A DNA stretch of 64,000 nucleotides from Gibbula magus (taxonomy: Eukaryota > Mollusca > Gastropoda > Trochida > Trochidae): assembly GCA_936450465.1 (NCBI GenBank), contig OW388301.1:19263523-19327522 (forward strand). Reading direction: 5' to 3'. Below, in pieces: positions 1 to 10,704 of the stretch (within the stretch, counting starts at the first letter, position 1; each line of letters starts with the position of its first letter). The notes below the pieces were generated by a model that ran no database searches, was not told the DNA's origin, and saw only the letters and a list, made by a program, of their open reading frames with translations. Position numbers and translations under genes: made by a program.

Positions 1-11
1 CCGATAATTTT

Positions 12-594
12 GGTTCCGGGTCGGTTCGCTCCAAAACCGGTTCCTCCCGGGTCGGTTCGCTCCAAAACCAGTTCCTCACGGGTCGGTTCGCTCCAATAAA
101 TAACGATTACAATTACGTGATTATCATATGTTTATTTTATGATAACGTAAGATTTTATTTTATGATATTGATTTTGAATATGTACTTTGATAACGACTTG
201 TGAAATATAATAATTATTGTTGTGTTAGTTTGATACCTTTAATACTTTATTATCAAAACAATCTTTGAGTTCATCCTTTTTAAAATAAAAACACCAAGCA
301 GAGTTCAAATACTTTACTATCAAAACAATCTTAATTAATGCCCTCTACTCATGTATTACCGGTACTTATAACCATGCGCCTATCGTAATTGGTTGTTATA
401 ATGGCCCTTTGATGTCTACTCGCATGCTAATGCTAATCTGCTAATCCAACCACAAGTTCAGTTAATATACTTACCACAATAACAACTTTATTACATAAAA
501 TAAATCACTGTTTTCAAATTCATTTTTTGGAGCGAACCGACCTGGAGGAACCGACCCGGGAGGAACCGGTTTTGGAGCGAACCGACCCGGAACC
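12..594. mobile_element. Fold-back MITE with 8-bp target-site duplication
   Basis: The element is bounded by long terminal inverted repeats. The left arm (12 to about 96) holds three tandem units of GGTTCC..GGGTCGGTTCGCTCCAAAACC type, and the right arm (about 525-594) is its inverted counterpart. The core is AT-rich and noncoding. The octamer ATAATTTT occurs directly outside both ends (4-11 and 595-602), which is a clean 8-bp target-site duplication. An 8-bp duplication is typical of hAT-type transposases, but the terminal bases are not a classical hAT end, so the superfamily is open. No coding capacity is visible; it is a non-autonomous element. Confidence 0.85.
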
Positions 595-602
595 ATAATT
601 TT

Positions 603-1127
603 GATGGACTGTTTTTGTTTATCAGCATTTTTGGCAATTAGTTAAATAAAGTTATTGGCAAGTGAAAGGCACTTTCAGTTGACAGATGTACCATGAAATG
701 TATCAGCCTTGACCTTTCTAACATAACACTATTTTGACAGTCACGCATGTAAACAAAATCGGACTCGTATTCTGAGAGATTTGTGCGTATCTTTCACTCA
801 TTGATTTCATTTTTCATGCGTATATCTGAATAATTGATGCGTATTCTACGCAAATACGCATCTTATCTGGACCCCTGTAATAGCAGTAGTGTATTATGTT
901 ACCAATACCTTTTCAAGTTACTTTTATTCCTATTTTGACTTAAACCTCCTTTTTTACATGAAGATTGAGACTTGTCCTACCATTTTCACAAACAGTTTAA
1001 TCTTAGCAATTACATTTCATAGCTCATCAATCCTTAGGTTTGCAAACACCTCTCTCTTTAAGTAAAATAAAAATGTCAAACTTAAACAGTCGGGGGTATT
1101 AGTGAGCCACGCTCACTTTTTTGCTTG
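603..1127. other. AT-rich spacer, nothing recognised
   Basis: No open reading frame, RNA gene or clear repeat boundary is visible. A short near-palindrome (AGTGAGCCACGCTCACT, about 1101-1117) lies just before the tandem repeat that follows. Confidence 0.5.
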
Positions 1128-1668
1128 TTTGTGTTAATTTTGTGTCAACTGTACAGCATAAACTACTTATGCTAATTACATGAAACTTTCAGGCATGATA
1201 GCCTCTCGGCTGAATGCTGTACAATTGACAAAAAATTCTGACTACCGGCTTCCGTTTTTGTACTACAGCCCCTTTAAATTTCGATTTTTAACATGGGAAT
1301 TTTTTTCAAAATGCACTTAGAGACTTGCAACTTTTATCAAAAGATGCACAACCATCTTCTTAGCAAAAAAGTAAATCATGAAAAATTATCCGATTTTCCT
1401 TATACTTTTTATTTGTGTTAATTTTGTGTCAACTGTACAGCCTAAACTACTTATGCTAATTACATGAAACTTTCAGGCATGATAGCCTCTCGGCTGAATG
1501 CTGTACAATTGACAAAAAATTCTGACTACCGGCTTCCGTTTTTGTGCTACAGTCCCTTTAAATTTCGATTTTTAACATGGGAATTTTTTTCAAAATGCAC
1601 TTAGAGACTTGCAACTTTTATCAAAAGATGCGCAACCATCTTCTTAGCAAAAAAGTAAATCATGAAAA
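1128..1668. repeat. Tandem duplication, 284-bp period
   Basis: A block starting TTTGTGTTAATTTTGTGTC at 1128 is repeated almost unchanged from 1412, giving a period of 284 bp. The first copy runs to about 1411 and the second to about 1668. Differences are few, for example GCATAAAC versus GCCTAAAC and TACTACAGCCCC versus TGCTACAGTCCC. Diverged pieces of the same unit (ACTTAGAGACTTGCAACTT and AAAAAGTAAATCATGA) recur around 2120-2190 and 2330-2370, so the array once extended further. Confidence 0.85.
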
Positions 1669-3050
1669 AGTCGTACGTCACGTGACTAAGACGCCATTTT
1701 GATTTTAGTGCATATTTGTGCAATTTCAGTCTTTCCGACACTATCAATCTTAAAAAATCTTCTCCTCTGAACATACTGGCACTACAGAGCTGTAACTTTC
1801 ACAGAATGCAGCTGATGCATTGTACAAAAAACGATACCTACTTAGAAATAGGAAGCGTTAATACTTTTTTCACAGTGACCATTCAAATTTGTCCGAAAAT
1901 CGAAGAAAATGAAAAATTGCAAACTTTAAGGACAGATAACTCGAGTACCAACTAAGAGAACGTTATCAGATTTTCAGGTATGGAAGACACATATGCCATG
2001 TACAAGAATCGATAATAAAAGTGCTTGCGTATAGTCATTCTTTGTCTGTAGAAATGTCGAAATATTGTCATTTTTCAATTTTTTTTATTTTTAACATAGG
2101 CAAAATTTTCAAAATAGAACTAGCGACTTGCACCTTAGTTTAAACGATAGCTAATGTCCTTGTGACAAAAAAAGTAAATCATGACGAAATCGTAGGTCAC
2201 ATGGTTTCTATAGTATAATGCATTTCCTTTTTTTCCCTTCGAAGGTCTGCTTTTGGCGGCATGCTCCTTGGCAAGAGGTTGCGGGAACCTTGCATCTTTT
2301 CACTATTTTCATTGTATCTTTTCTAAAAATCCACTTAGAGACTTGCAACTTGTTTTAAAAGATGCACAATAACCTTGCCTGCAAATAAATAAAGATTATA
2401 ATATTCGTAGCAGGGGTAAAAATTCAACATTTCCATCGTTCAACAGCCTGGTCTGCTTTTGGCGACAGGCACCTTGTCAGGTGCTAGCGGAAAGCTCTGA
2501 TCTCTTCAACATTATGTAAAATGTGGACTAGAAGGAAATATTGCTCTGGCTACAATGCAGCAGTCTGAAGACCGTCAGTACTGCCCTGGCAGTCCTAGTT
2601 TTTATTATTATAAATGTAGCAATATGTTTTATGTGCAAAAGGTCTTGTAACTATTGCAATTGTGTTGTGTTTGGGATAATTTTGATCATGTTGTCATTGG
2701 TCGAGCAGTTTAGTGTGCAAGCGTGTACATTTCAGCATTAAGCACAAGTGTCACGAAATGCACGGGCACAATGTCACGTGATCGGCTGCGTCGCCTGATG
2801 ATGACACTAATATGTACTGTCAACTTTTTGTTTGTAATGTTAAAGGAAAATATTTTTTTCAGCTTTTGATTACTTAACACATAACTAAAATTCGCGTTTT
2901 TAAAACGATTGTTATTAATGGTTTCTAAATCCTGTCACAAACCTATGAAGTCATTTGGACCAGTTCATTTCATAGAGGGGTGTGAGTATGTTTGAACTGC
3001 TATATTTTTGTTTTATTTTTTAAATGCAATCTTCCCTCAGTTCATAAGCC
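1669..3050. repeat. Decayed repeat-derived region
   Basis: This stretch holds degraded copies of the 284-bp unit to about 2400, then AT-rich DNA. Reading frames of 66-79 codons are present (1716-1955 and 2541-2741). The second has two hydrophobic stretches, but neither shows a recognisable domain or any coding context, so no gene is called. Confidence 0.4.
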
Positions 3051-3159
3051 GGTTAAGGTACTCAGACTCGGTCTTGCGAAGGCCGCGGTCTATCTGTCCT
3101 ACCCGACTCCCCCTGCGGTCTATCTACAGGCACCAAGACCGAGTCTGAGTACCTTAACC
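3051..3159. repeat. Perfect 25-bp inverted repeat (hairpin)
   Basis: Bases 3051-3075 (GGTTAAGGTACTCAGACTCG..) are exactly complementary to 3135-3159, with a 59-bp GC-rich loop. The loop carries a direct repeat GCGGTCTATCT. The arms are probably the termini of a miniature DNA transposon, but no target duplication was established. Confidence 0.8.
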
Positions 3160-3960
3160 TTTACTTCACTCATGCTGTGACTTGTGTGCAACTTCTTGCA
3201 AGTGTGGGGAGTGTTCCATATTAGACATGTTGAATGCAGATGGTTTGAGTGATATTGAATCTGAGGAATGTGACCGTGAGGCAACCATAGACTATGAAGT
3301 CATTTAAAGAAAATGTCGACTAATGGAACAGAACATAATTATATGTGACATTGTGAATTACTCACTTGATTAAAGATAATACTTGCTCTTATCATTATCT
3401 CCTATTTCTACATTCCAGTGGAGGAAAAACGGAACGTGAAAATATATAAACAAATAGAAATGTGTGCAGGTTATGCACTGTGATGTCCCCCGCTCCAACA
3501 TAGTCCTCTTAACATTATTTTTTTCTCATGATGTTGTCACTGTCTTGTCACCTGGACTGGATTTAGCTTGTGTTGCTTGATATTTCAACGGAGGTAGCTT
3601 CACTGGACTGATAATCTTAAAATTGATTGGGAAAGGCTGGCAAGTTGACTCGGTTGAGGATAGAGCTCTTTCATTTTCAGTTTTAGTTTCAGAGAGTAAT
3701 CGTTTCACTGACTTGGGGTTTTGATTGGGAATGGCAAAATCAGTAGAATTTGTCTGGCGAGTTTTCTTGATTCTGTCAGAACGTAAAGTTCTTTCGCTGT
3801 CTCATCTCGCAATCCTATGATTTTTTCGACCTTCCTCAAACACTATCCGCAGATGCCGTTGAAAGGCCAATCATTTTGTCTCTTGCATGTACAAAATCTA
3901 ACACCCGCCAACATAGTTGAAACATGGATTGAAATGGGCTCCGTCCGTCCGTTCGACCCG
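3160..3960. other. Spacer, nothing recognised
   Basis: No gene or clear repeat was found. A 60-codon minus-strand frame at 3526-3708 has no recognisable domain. A leader of 'GGGCTCCGTCCGTCCG' type appears at the right end (about 3938-3954), as in the repeats that follow. Confidence 0.4.
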
Positions 3961-4260
3961 ATTTTGTTTCCGGATCAGAACTAGACAACTATAAGACATC
4001 TCTCAACGAAACTTGGCGTGTGGAACAATCATCATGTGTAGATGTGCCTTTCGGGGTTTTCAACTTCTTCGAGTTAATGTTTTTACCGTTTCCATGGAAA
4101 TGTAACTTAGAATTTCGTTTCCGGAGCAGAAGTCGTAAACTACAAGACGTAGCTCAACGAAACTTTGTGCATGGAACAATCATCATGTGTAGATGTGCCT
4201 TTTGGGGTTTTCAACCTCTTTAATTTTAACCATTTCCATGGATACATAACTTAATAATTC
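3961..4260. repeat. Tandem repeat, 151-bp period
   Basis: Two adjacent units start at 3961 (ATTTTGTTTCCGGATCAGAA) and 4112 (ATTTCGTTTCCGGAGCAGAA). They share ATCATCATGTGTAGATGTGC and the following GGGGTTTTCAAC. A third unit begins at about 4256 and breaks off. The array follows a GTCCGTCCG leader, a layout seen in other repeats of this window. Confidence 0.75.
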
Positions 4261-4299
4261 ATTTCCTCCGGAGAACTCAAAAACTGCCATGGATGTATT

Positions 4300-4425
4300 G
4301 TTTAGCTCATCTGGCCTAAAAGGCCTGATGGGCTTATGGCATGGCACGGTGTCTGGCGTCCGTCTGTAAACTTTTCGCATTTTGTCTTCTTCTCCAGAAC
4401 CACTTGATCTAAGGAGCTGAAATTG
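4300..4425. repeat. Interspersed repeat fragment, 'GGCGTCCGTC' leader type
   Basis: The stretch with GGCCTGATGGGCTTATGGC, GTCTGGCGTCCGTCTGTAAA and CTTCTTCTCCAGAACC matches the segments at 6125-6205 and about 57478-57540 in order and wording. It is a fragment of a dispersed noncoding repeat. Confidence 0.6.
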
Positions 4426-4650
4426 TGTGCAAACTCCTTGGCTTTGCTCACAACCCAAAAAAAACTATTTTCATCTTGATCATCAGCAAACTATAACCAT
4501 CAGTTGCAATAAACGTTATATTGGGTAGGCTAAGGTTGTTTTGATATGTTACAAACCTTACAGGGAGTGGCATCCCTGCCCTGCTGAGCCAACAAATCAT
4601 CATCCATCCTGCTACATCAGGCTATAGGGAGAAGGTTCATAGTCACTTTT

Positions 4651-5513
4651 ATTATCCCCCGCCACGAAGTGGAAGGGGGGTATATGTTTGGGCTCCGTTC
4701 GTCCGCTATAAAGGGGACACTTTTTCTCAGAAACTATTTAAGATAGGACTACCAAATTTGGTGTGTGGCTTGTGGACATAAATATCTCGATGGAGTTCGA
4801 AAATAAGAACGATGTGATTATTTTTTCCGGAGTTATTGCCCTTGTTCCGTATTTTCGGACTCTGTTCATGGTATCTCCAAAAGGGACAGCTTTACTCAGA
4901 AACTGTTTAGGATAGAGTTTCCAAATTTGTTGTGTAGCTTGTGGACATAGATACCTTGATGGAGTTCGAAAATAAGAACCGTGTGATTATTTTTTCCGGA
5001 GTTATTGCCCTTGTTCCGTATGTTTGGACTCTGTTCGTGCTTTCTCTAAAGGGGACAGCTTTTCTCAGAGACTACCCAATTTGGTGGATGGCTTGATGGC
5101 ATAAGTACCTTGATGGAGTTCGAAAATGAGAAGCACACACTTAATCTTTGCGGAGTGATTGCCCTTGTTCTGTACATTTGGACTCTGTTCAAGGTATCAC
5201 CAAAGGGGACAGCTTTTCTCAGAAACTATTTAAGATAGGATAACCAAATTTAGTGTGTACTTTAAGGCCATCGATACCTTGGTGGAGTTTGAAAAAAGAA
5301 GCATGTGATTATTTTTCCGGAGTTATTCCCCTTGTTCCGCTTTTTCGACTGCTTTTCTCAGACATTGTTTAACATAAAATCAGTTGTGTGGCTTGAGGAT
5401 ATCGTTACCTTAATGGAAAGAAAATGAGAAGCGCACAATTATTTCTTGAATCATTGCCCTTGTTCTCATTTCTTGTGTCTGGCGGGGGATGTTGATGACT
5501 ATGTCTTCTTGTT
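4651..5513. repeat. Interspersed repeat with C-rich/G-rich ends, copy A
   Basis: It starts ATTATCCCCCGCCACGAAG, where the CCCCC..CCAC-GAA-GTGG..GGGGG arrangement can fold into a hairpin. It ends GGCGGGGGATGTTGATGACT followed by ATGTCTTCTTG. Between the ends lies an array of about 165-bp units (GGGGACAGCTTTTCTCAG, GATGGAGTTCGAAAAT, TCCGGAGTTATTGCCCTTGT) starting near 4710, 4870, 5050 and 5205. The copies at 11608-12187 and 12391-13079 share the ends. No reading frame spans it. Its transposition class is unknown. Confidence 0.75.
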
Positions 5514-5718
5514 CAACAACTATTCTTCAATAAATTTTCCCAAAGGCGGGGGATATGGCCGACTCTGTCTGCTTGTTATTTTTGCTATTCTGTCAACAGT
5601 TAATCTATATTTATCGGACAAAAACTTCTTTTTAATTTGGTTCTGATTGGTTGATTTCCGTAATGACGGACTTCGGGGACGTATAACATTACAGCTAGTT
5701 TTAACTAAATTGGCTTTG
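5514..5718. other. Spacer, possible repeat remnant
   Basis: A GGCGGGGGATATGG..CTTGTTA stretch at about 5545-5578 resembles the right end of the cytosine-rich-end repeats. Nothing else was recognised. Confidence 0.35.
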
Positions 5719-6109
5719 ACTTTACAGGAATATCCCACACGAACTAGGCATTGAAGCACTTGACTACTGGATTGATAAACACCCTGAAGTCATAAGTCAT
5801 TGAATCAGCAAAATTTATCTTGGAAAACAACACATTCCAGTTTAATGAGGTACCTTTATACACATTCTAGGTACAGCTATTGGAACAAAATAGGCACCTG
5901 TTTATGCAAACCTTGTTTTAGGATACCTTGAGGAAAAGTTATATCTACAACTGAAAGATATCTATGGTGATGATTTTGCAAATGACTTTATCTCAAAATG
6001 TAAATGTTATCTAGATGACTATTTTCTGTTATGGCAACACCAAAGGGAGATATTCAAGATATTCTCAATATACTTCAGAATATGCATCCACATATAAAAA
6101 CATTACTAT
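5719..6109 (+). pseudogene. Penelope-like element reverse transcriptase fragment
   Basis: Conceptual translation, with several stops and frameshifts, contains LYRNIPHELGIEALDYWID, then GTAIGTK.APVYANLVLGYL, then CYLDDYFLLW. The order N-I-P-H, G-T-(A/M)-G-T-(K/R)-x-A-P-x-Y-A-N-L and Y-(I/L)-D-D-x-F-(L/F)-(L/I)-W is characteristic of Penelope-like elements and differs from LINE or LTR RTs. Only about 130 codons around the catalytic YxDD remain, and no GIY-YIG endonuclease was seen. It is an old, inactive fragment. Confidence 0.75.
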
Positions 6110-6119
6110 AGAAACGGAT

Positions 6120-6205
6120 AACAATACGCTCCCGTGTTTAGCTCATCAGGCCTGATTTGCTTATGGCGTCCAGCGTCCGTCCAACCGTCCGTAAACTTTT
6201 TCGCT
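6120..6205. repeat. Interspersed repeat fragment, 'GGCGTCCGTC' leader type
   Basis: It contains GCTCATCAGGCCTGATT, GGCGTCCAGCGTCCGTCC and GTAAACTTTTTCGCTTCT, the same order as at 4300-4425. It truncates the 3' end of the neighbouring minus-strand LINE. Confidence 0.6.
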
Positions 6206-6442
6206 TCTGCTTCTGCCATCATGCAGCCTTGAAGCATATGTTGTTGAAGGAGTCACATTTGCTGCAACGGTGGATCCATCCTTAGAACCGTCAGTGTAAA
6301 TTGATTTATAATCTGGGAAAAAATCACGTAGTTCAAAAAATGCCTGTTGAAATATTAATTGGTCTGTATTTGATTTTGTATGAGTAGATAAAGAGAGGTT
6401 GACACGGGGCCTGGCCACCTGCCATGACTGAGTGGCAAGCAA
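6206..6442 (-). pseudogene. LINE RNase H domain, N-terminal remnant
   Basis: The translation contains FPDYKSIYTDGSKDGSTVAA. The T-D-G-S motif holds the first catalytic aspartate of type I RNase H. Just after this motif the sequence runs into an unrelated repeat, so the remaining catalytic residues are missing. It is the downstream part of the same minus-strand LINE. Confidence 0.7.
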
Positions 6443-6651
6443 TCCGTGCTCTGCTATTGTTGTTAGGTCGATATTAGAATCTTAAACATGTTGTTGAAGT
6501 CTGATACCGAGTGGTGGAATTGCTTTCGGTTTTAAGTTATACAACTGCTGGTATTCTGGATAGAATACGCAGTTGTATGCAGGGTAAGAAAGGTTGGATT
6601 TTAATTTGCTTATATATTGAAGTGCTAGCTTGATGCGCCGATCTTCAAGAG

Positions 6652-7218
6652 ATGGCTCCAATTATCAGGGATATTTTATTACTTCATAATTCTTGTCTCC
6701 AATGTGACATCGTCTTCTGCTGGCTTCCTAGCCATATGGGTATAAGAGGTAACAACAAAGCTGACTCAGCTGCTAAATCAGCATTAAACCTCAAACATAT
6801 TTCTCCTACCAAAGTTCCATATACGGATTCCAAACCTGCTATTAAATCTTACATTAAACAACGTTGGAAGTCCCAATGGGACCAACAACATCATAACAAA
6901 CTTCACACTATTCAACCTCATTTAGGTTACAAATCTCTATCCTCTTTTACCCGGCAGGAAGCTTGTGTCCTACGACGATGTCGTATTGGACACTCTCATC
7001 TTACTCACTCATATCTCTTAAAGGGGGAAGATCCCCCAGTATGTATACCCTGTCAGTGTCCTCTCACAATCAAACACATTCTATGTGAGTGTTGGGACAC
7101 TGCACATATCAGGGAAACTTTTTATCCTTCTATTTCAATCAATCAAGTTTTTACTCATTTCGGTGAGCATCGTGTTTTAGATTTTTTGAAGGCTATACAC
7201 CTTATTGACAAATTGTAA
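6652..7218 (+). pseudogene. LINE RNase H C-terminal part plus Cys/His tail
   Basis: The frame of 188 codons is open, but it is not a gene. Its ATG lies in the duplicated target DNA (6652-6654), and element sequence begins only at 6659. The translated element part has FCWLPSHMGIRGNNKADSAA, the RNase H C-terminal block with conserved H and D. It is followed by a C-x2-C..H..C region (CIPCQCPLTIKHILCEC), as at the C terminus of I/Nimb and Jockey-like pol proteins. The RT and endonuclease were lost by 5' truncation. The intact frame suggests a fairly recent insertion. Confidence 0.8.
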
Positions 7219-7406
7219 ATTTTAACTTTTCACTATCAGCTTTTATTCAACTTGTGATAATACGCTGATGTTTTTACGGCCTTCGTGCCGTGTTCTGTTT
7301 TTCAATTGCAATTTTCTTTGATAAATTAGGCTAATAAATTAAATATCTCGCCGCTAATGGCTGCAATACTGCCGAAGCGGCGTTAAACAATAACTCACTC
7401 ACTCAC
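6659..7406 (+). mobile_element. 5'-truncated LINE insertion with 14-bp TSD
   Basis: The 14-mer TCAAGAGATGGCTC occurs at 6645-6658 and again at 7407-7420, enclosing 748 bp. The insert holds the 3' part of a LINE: the end of an RNase H domain, a cysteine/histidine tail, a 3' UTR and a simple-sequence tail of ACTCACTC units. It lies in the opposite direction inside an older LINE of similar type. The 5' truncation and long TSD are hallmarks of target-primed reverse transcription. Confidence 0.9.
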
Positions 7407-7639
7407 TCAAGAGATGGCTCATCAGCTTCAACGTAGAGACTTTCAACAGGTGAAGTTCTGAAGGCCCCAAGACAAAGCCTGAGACCCTGGTGGTGGATTG
7501 TATCTAGCATTTTGATATAAGAGGGGCGGGCAGATCCATAGATTATGGATCCATAATCCAGTTTGGAGCGGATGAGTGATCGATAGAGATGATGAAGAGT
7601 TTCTTCATCTCCACCCCATTTATTGTTTGATACAACCTT

Positions 7640-8900
7640 TAAAAGGTCTAATACATTTAAGCATTAGCTTTTAGACTTTTAAGATAAGGAATAAAAGAAA
7701 GTTTACTGTCAAAAGTGAGACCAAGATACTTGGCCTCAAGGACGATTTTGATTGGAGTTTTATCCAGAAAAAGTTCTGCATCTTGCGCATATTGCAAAAA
7801 TGTACACAGGATGTTTTGGCTTTGGAAAATATGAAGCCGTTTTCCAACGACCATTTATGAATTTTATTGAGACAGCGCTGCAATTGGCGCTCGATTGATG
7901 GCAAATTTTTTACCTCTGCAGGAAACTCCAAAATCGTCCACAAAAAGTAAACCATCTGTATGGTCATTTAAGACTTTAGCCAAGCTGTTGATTTTGATGC
8001 TAAATAAGGTGACAGATAAAATGCTACCTTGTGGGACACCCATTTCTTGATCAAAGTAATCAGGAAGGGTGGAACCCACGCGCACTTTAAATTGGCGGCC
8101 ATGTAAAAAATTAGATATAAAATGAGGCATACGACCTCGCAAGCCAAATTCAAATAATATTTTAGGATGCCATGCTTACGTGTATTGTCGTAAGCTGTTT
8201 TTATAAGTCGAAAAAGATAGACACAGCATGTTCTTTGTTAATAAATGCATCAGGAATAAATGATTCTAAACGCACAAGATTAGTAATTTATAAGTTTCCA
8301 AGTACCAAACTAGACGATCATTGATCATCCGCTCCATAGTTCGCAACTTGTTATGGCTATAGGACGGTAGTTGGAAGGGTCTGTATGATCCTTCCGAGGT
8401 TTTGGGATAGGAACAATAGTAGCATTGTGCCAACAAGATGGAAATTCACCGGTTTCCTATATATGATTAAATACCTCAAGTGGAAAGCAGGGACATAATT
8501 TGCAGATGAAACATTTTTAGAGATTGTTTCAGCCAACTTATTGGCAACAACAGATTTTGAGGTGAGGAGGTCATCGTTGACCTTAAGATGTTTTATTGTA
8601 GATTTGGAACCTTTGCCTTTAATTCTACTAATCATATTCCAGACTTTGCTTATAGGTGTTCTGGAATTGATCTTAGAGACATAGCCTCTCCAAGATTCGC
8701 GTTTTTTTTTTGGTTGACAGTGCGTGGAGCTTCGGCTCGAGCCTTGCGACAATTATCCACATTAATTATTGTAGGTCGTTTACTGAGTTTACGCTCAGCT
8801 TTTTTGGCAGTATGGCAGGTTTCATTAAACCATGGCTTGTTAACAACTGAAACTAACCTCGGCAAATCCACGCATTATATCAATGAGACATTTAGAAAAG
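7640..8900 (-). pseudogene. LINE reverse transcriptase remnant
   Basis: Pieces in three frames give the N-terminal region (PWFNETCHTAKKAERKL at about 8830, then TPISKVWNMISRIKGKGSK), the fingers and palm (MGVPQGSILSVTLFSIKINS) and the catalytic box LLFVDDFGVS at about 7945. Thumb sequence ERQLQRCLNKIHKWSLENGF follows and continues to 7657. The second catalytic aspartate is kept, but frameshifts and stops interrupt the frame several times. Confidence 0.75.
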
Positions 8901-8999
8901 GCCTCAACAGGATCAGTTGCATTGATTATTTCAACATATCAGCCTTGGAAAATTTCCAATGAGGATTGTGCTCCTCTGGAATAGGTGATGGGGTTCCAA

Positions 9000-9620
9000 T
9001 ACAATGGGGAAGTGGTCGCTCCCACATGTATCCTCATGGACTAACCATGAAAATTCATGTTAAAGAGATGGATCAGTTACTGATAAATCTAAATCTGTAT
9101 ATGAGCCAGTGGCAGGATGCAGATATGTGTTTGAGCCATCATTGAATAGACATAAATCATTTTGGGTGAGGAAACGTTCAAGTATTTTCCCTCTAGTATC
9201 AAGGGTATTGATGGGATCGTGACTTTTGAAATCACCCATGATGATATAAGGTTTAGGTAATTGAGTAACAATTTGATCAAGATCTTTATAGTAAGATCTT
9301 GAGATGGTGGGATGTATAAAGAGCATAGAGTTAAAGTTTTGAATAATGATAAACTGACGAGAACAGCCTGTAAGTGTGTGTTTAATGGAACTTCTCTGTG
9401 GATAATTCCATTACGAACTAAAATTGATGCATCCCCTTTGCCCTGTCAGCAGAAGGGGAGAAAGAAATATAAATAGTGAAAATTGCAACCTTATCAAATT
9501 CTTTAAAATGAGTTTCTTGAAGGCAATTAGCTTGAGGATTGTACTTTTGGGCAAACAAGCCCAATTTCAATAAAATTGACCTTAAAGCCTCGACAATTCC
9601 ACTGGAGAATCGCCATTAAT
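9000..9620 (-). pseudogene. LINE apurinic-type endonuclease remnant
   Basis: The beginning ILQWNCRGFKVNFIEIGLV and the later YIIMGDFKSHDPINTLDTRG plus LCLFNDGSNTYLHPATGSYT match the conserved parts of the LINE endonuclease. These are the N-terminal W-N-x-R-G, the G-D-F-(N)-x-H metal-binding region and the following ND-G-S-x-T-(Y/H). The G-D-F-N asparagine is replaced by lysine. Frame breaks separate the pieces, so no enzyme can be made. Confidence 0.7.
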
Positions 9621-10208
9621 GCGAGGATAAAATAGTAAAAAAATTGGAGAAAGTCATCCGTCTGAGGACCGTCCATAAGGACATAATCAGACTCAAGGTC
9701 AAGAGATTCATACTTGTTGTAGACCTCGACCGCAATCCTGTGGTTATTTGAAACAGTTTTTGAGGTTGATTGCTTTGAGTTGTGATTTGATGGGTTTGTT
9801 CCTTTTTGGATTGTTTGAGAACTTGTCTGTTTGACAGGCTCTTTAAGAGACAGAAGAGGGATTGTCATGGTACGTGGAACTTTGGAGAGTAGTTTTTGTA
9901 GGTGGATCATTGATCCATTCAATGTCTGTCTGAGTTGAGACAGAGCGTTTAGGGGTAGTTGCTGAAGATACTATGGATGAATACGAGGGTTTAGGTCCCT
10001 CAGTAACCAGGCGTTCAGCTTCCGGGAAGGAGATATTTTGGGTATATTTAATTTTGAGGATTTTAGATTCCTGTTGCCACCGAGGGCATTCCTTGGAGGA
10101 AGCCAGGTGAATAATTTTGCTAAACTCTTTGTTAACTCTTAACTTCTCCATTCGCTTATGATCCTTATACACTATATGTATACTTCTCATGTGATGGTTC
10201 ATGTCCAT
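9605..10208 (-). pseudogene. LINE ORF1 (gag-like) remnant
   Basis: Two overlapping frames give KILKIKYTQNISFPEAERLV followed by SYSSIVSSA..RSVSTQTD. The pair 'basic stretch, then SY(A/S)x(I/V)V..., then STQTD' is seen just before the endonuclease frame in I/Nimb and Jockey-like gag proteins. No zinc-knuckle cluster is visible in the surviving part. The frame is broken and passes into the endonuclease frame, which begins MAILQWNCRGFK near 9620. Confidence 0.55.
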
Positions 10209-10692
10209 GTGTATGGGTCTTCAACAAGGATTCGTTAATTAATTATCCTTACATAAATTTAAATTATAAACGTCCATATCATATATCACATTTTGTTGTA
10301 TAGCCCATTAAAAGAACGCATAAACACGCTTTTAAATTACTTAACTTAGTGTTATATAGAGATATATTTGTATTCATAAAAGAGATGTATAGATATATGA
10401 GATTTAGTGTTCGGGAACATGCATGTGAAGTTTGAAATAAGTTCGGTCGGCCGATGGACATCCGCGACCTACAGACAGTACATTTAATTGCCTTATAATG
10501 TTCTTTCCCGGGTGTCTGAGAAAATGGCCTGTGCCTTTTCTAGCCATTAATGACTTTATTCATGTATTTCCAATTTATTGCGTGTGACAATTTGATTCAC
10601 CTTTACCTTGTTATGTATGGCATTTATACATGTACATGCAGCATGCTGGCTTCATGACTTGGGTGTTTGGCGGGCTTTCCCTTGGTGATATG
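10209..10692. other. Spacer, nothing recognised
   Basis: AT-rich noncoding DNA. A 60-codon minus frame (10279-10461) has no known domain. Confidence 0.4.
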
Positions 10693-10704
10693 CTCTTTGT
10701 TGTA

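Larger units (their letters stand above)
6206..10208 (-). mobile_element. Broken I/Nimb-like LINE, minus strand
   Basis: Read from 10208 downward, the remnant shows a gag-like ORF1, an endonuclease, an RT and the start of an RNase H domain in the normal LINE order. Every domain carries frameshifts or stops. ORF1 plus endonuclease-RT plus RNase H is the layout of the I/Nimb group, and the RT wording (LLFVDDF.., ERQLQRCLNKIHKW) fits that group. The 3' end is lost at about 6206, where a different repeat begins. A younger LINE fragment (6659-7406) sits inside it in the opposite orientation. The element is clearly inactive. Confidence 0.75.

Noticed and set aside
2541..2741. A 66-codon frame with two hydrophobic stretches as a small membrane protein
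   Set aside because: It lies in repeat-derived DNA, without conserved motif or transcript evidence; hydrophobic frames are common in T-rich sequence.
4183..4458. A 91-codon minus-strand frame
   Set aside because: It crosses the end of a tandem repeat and a dispersed repeat fragment; no domain.
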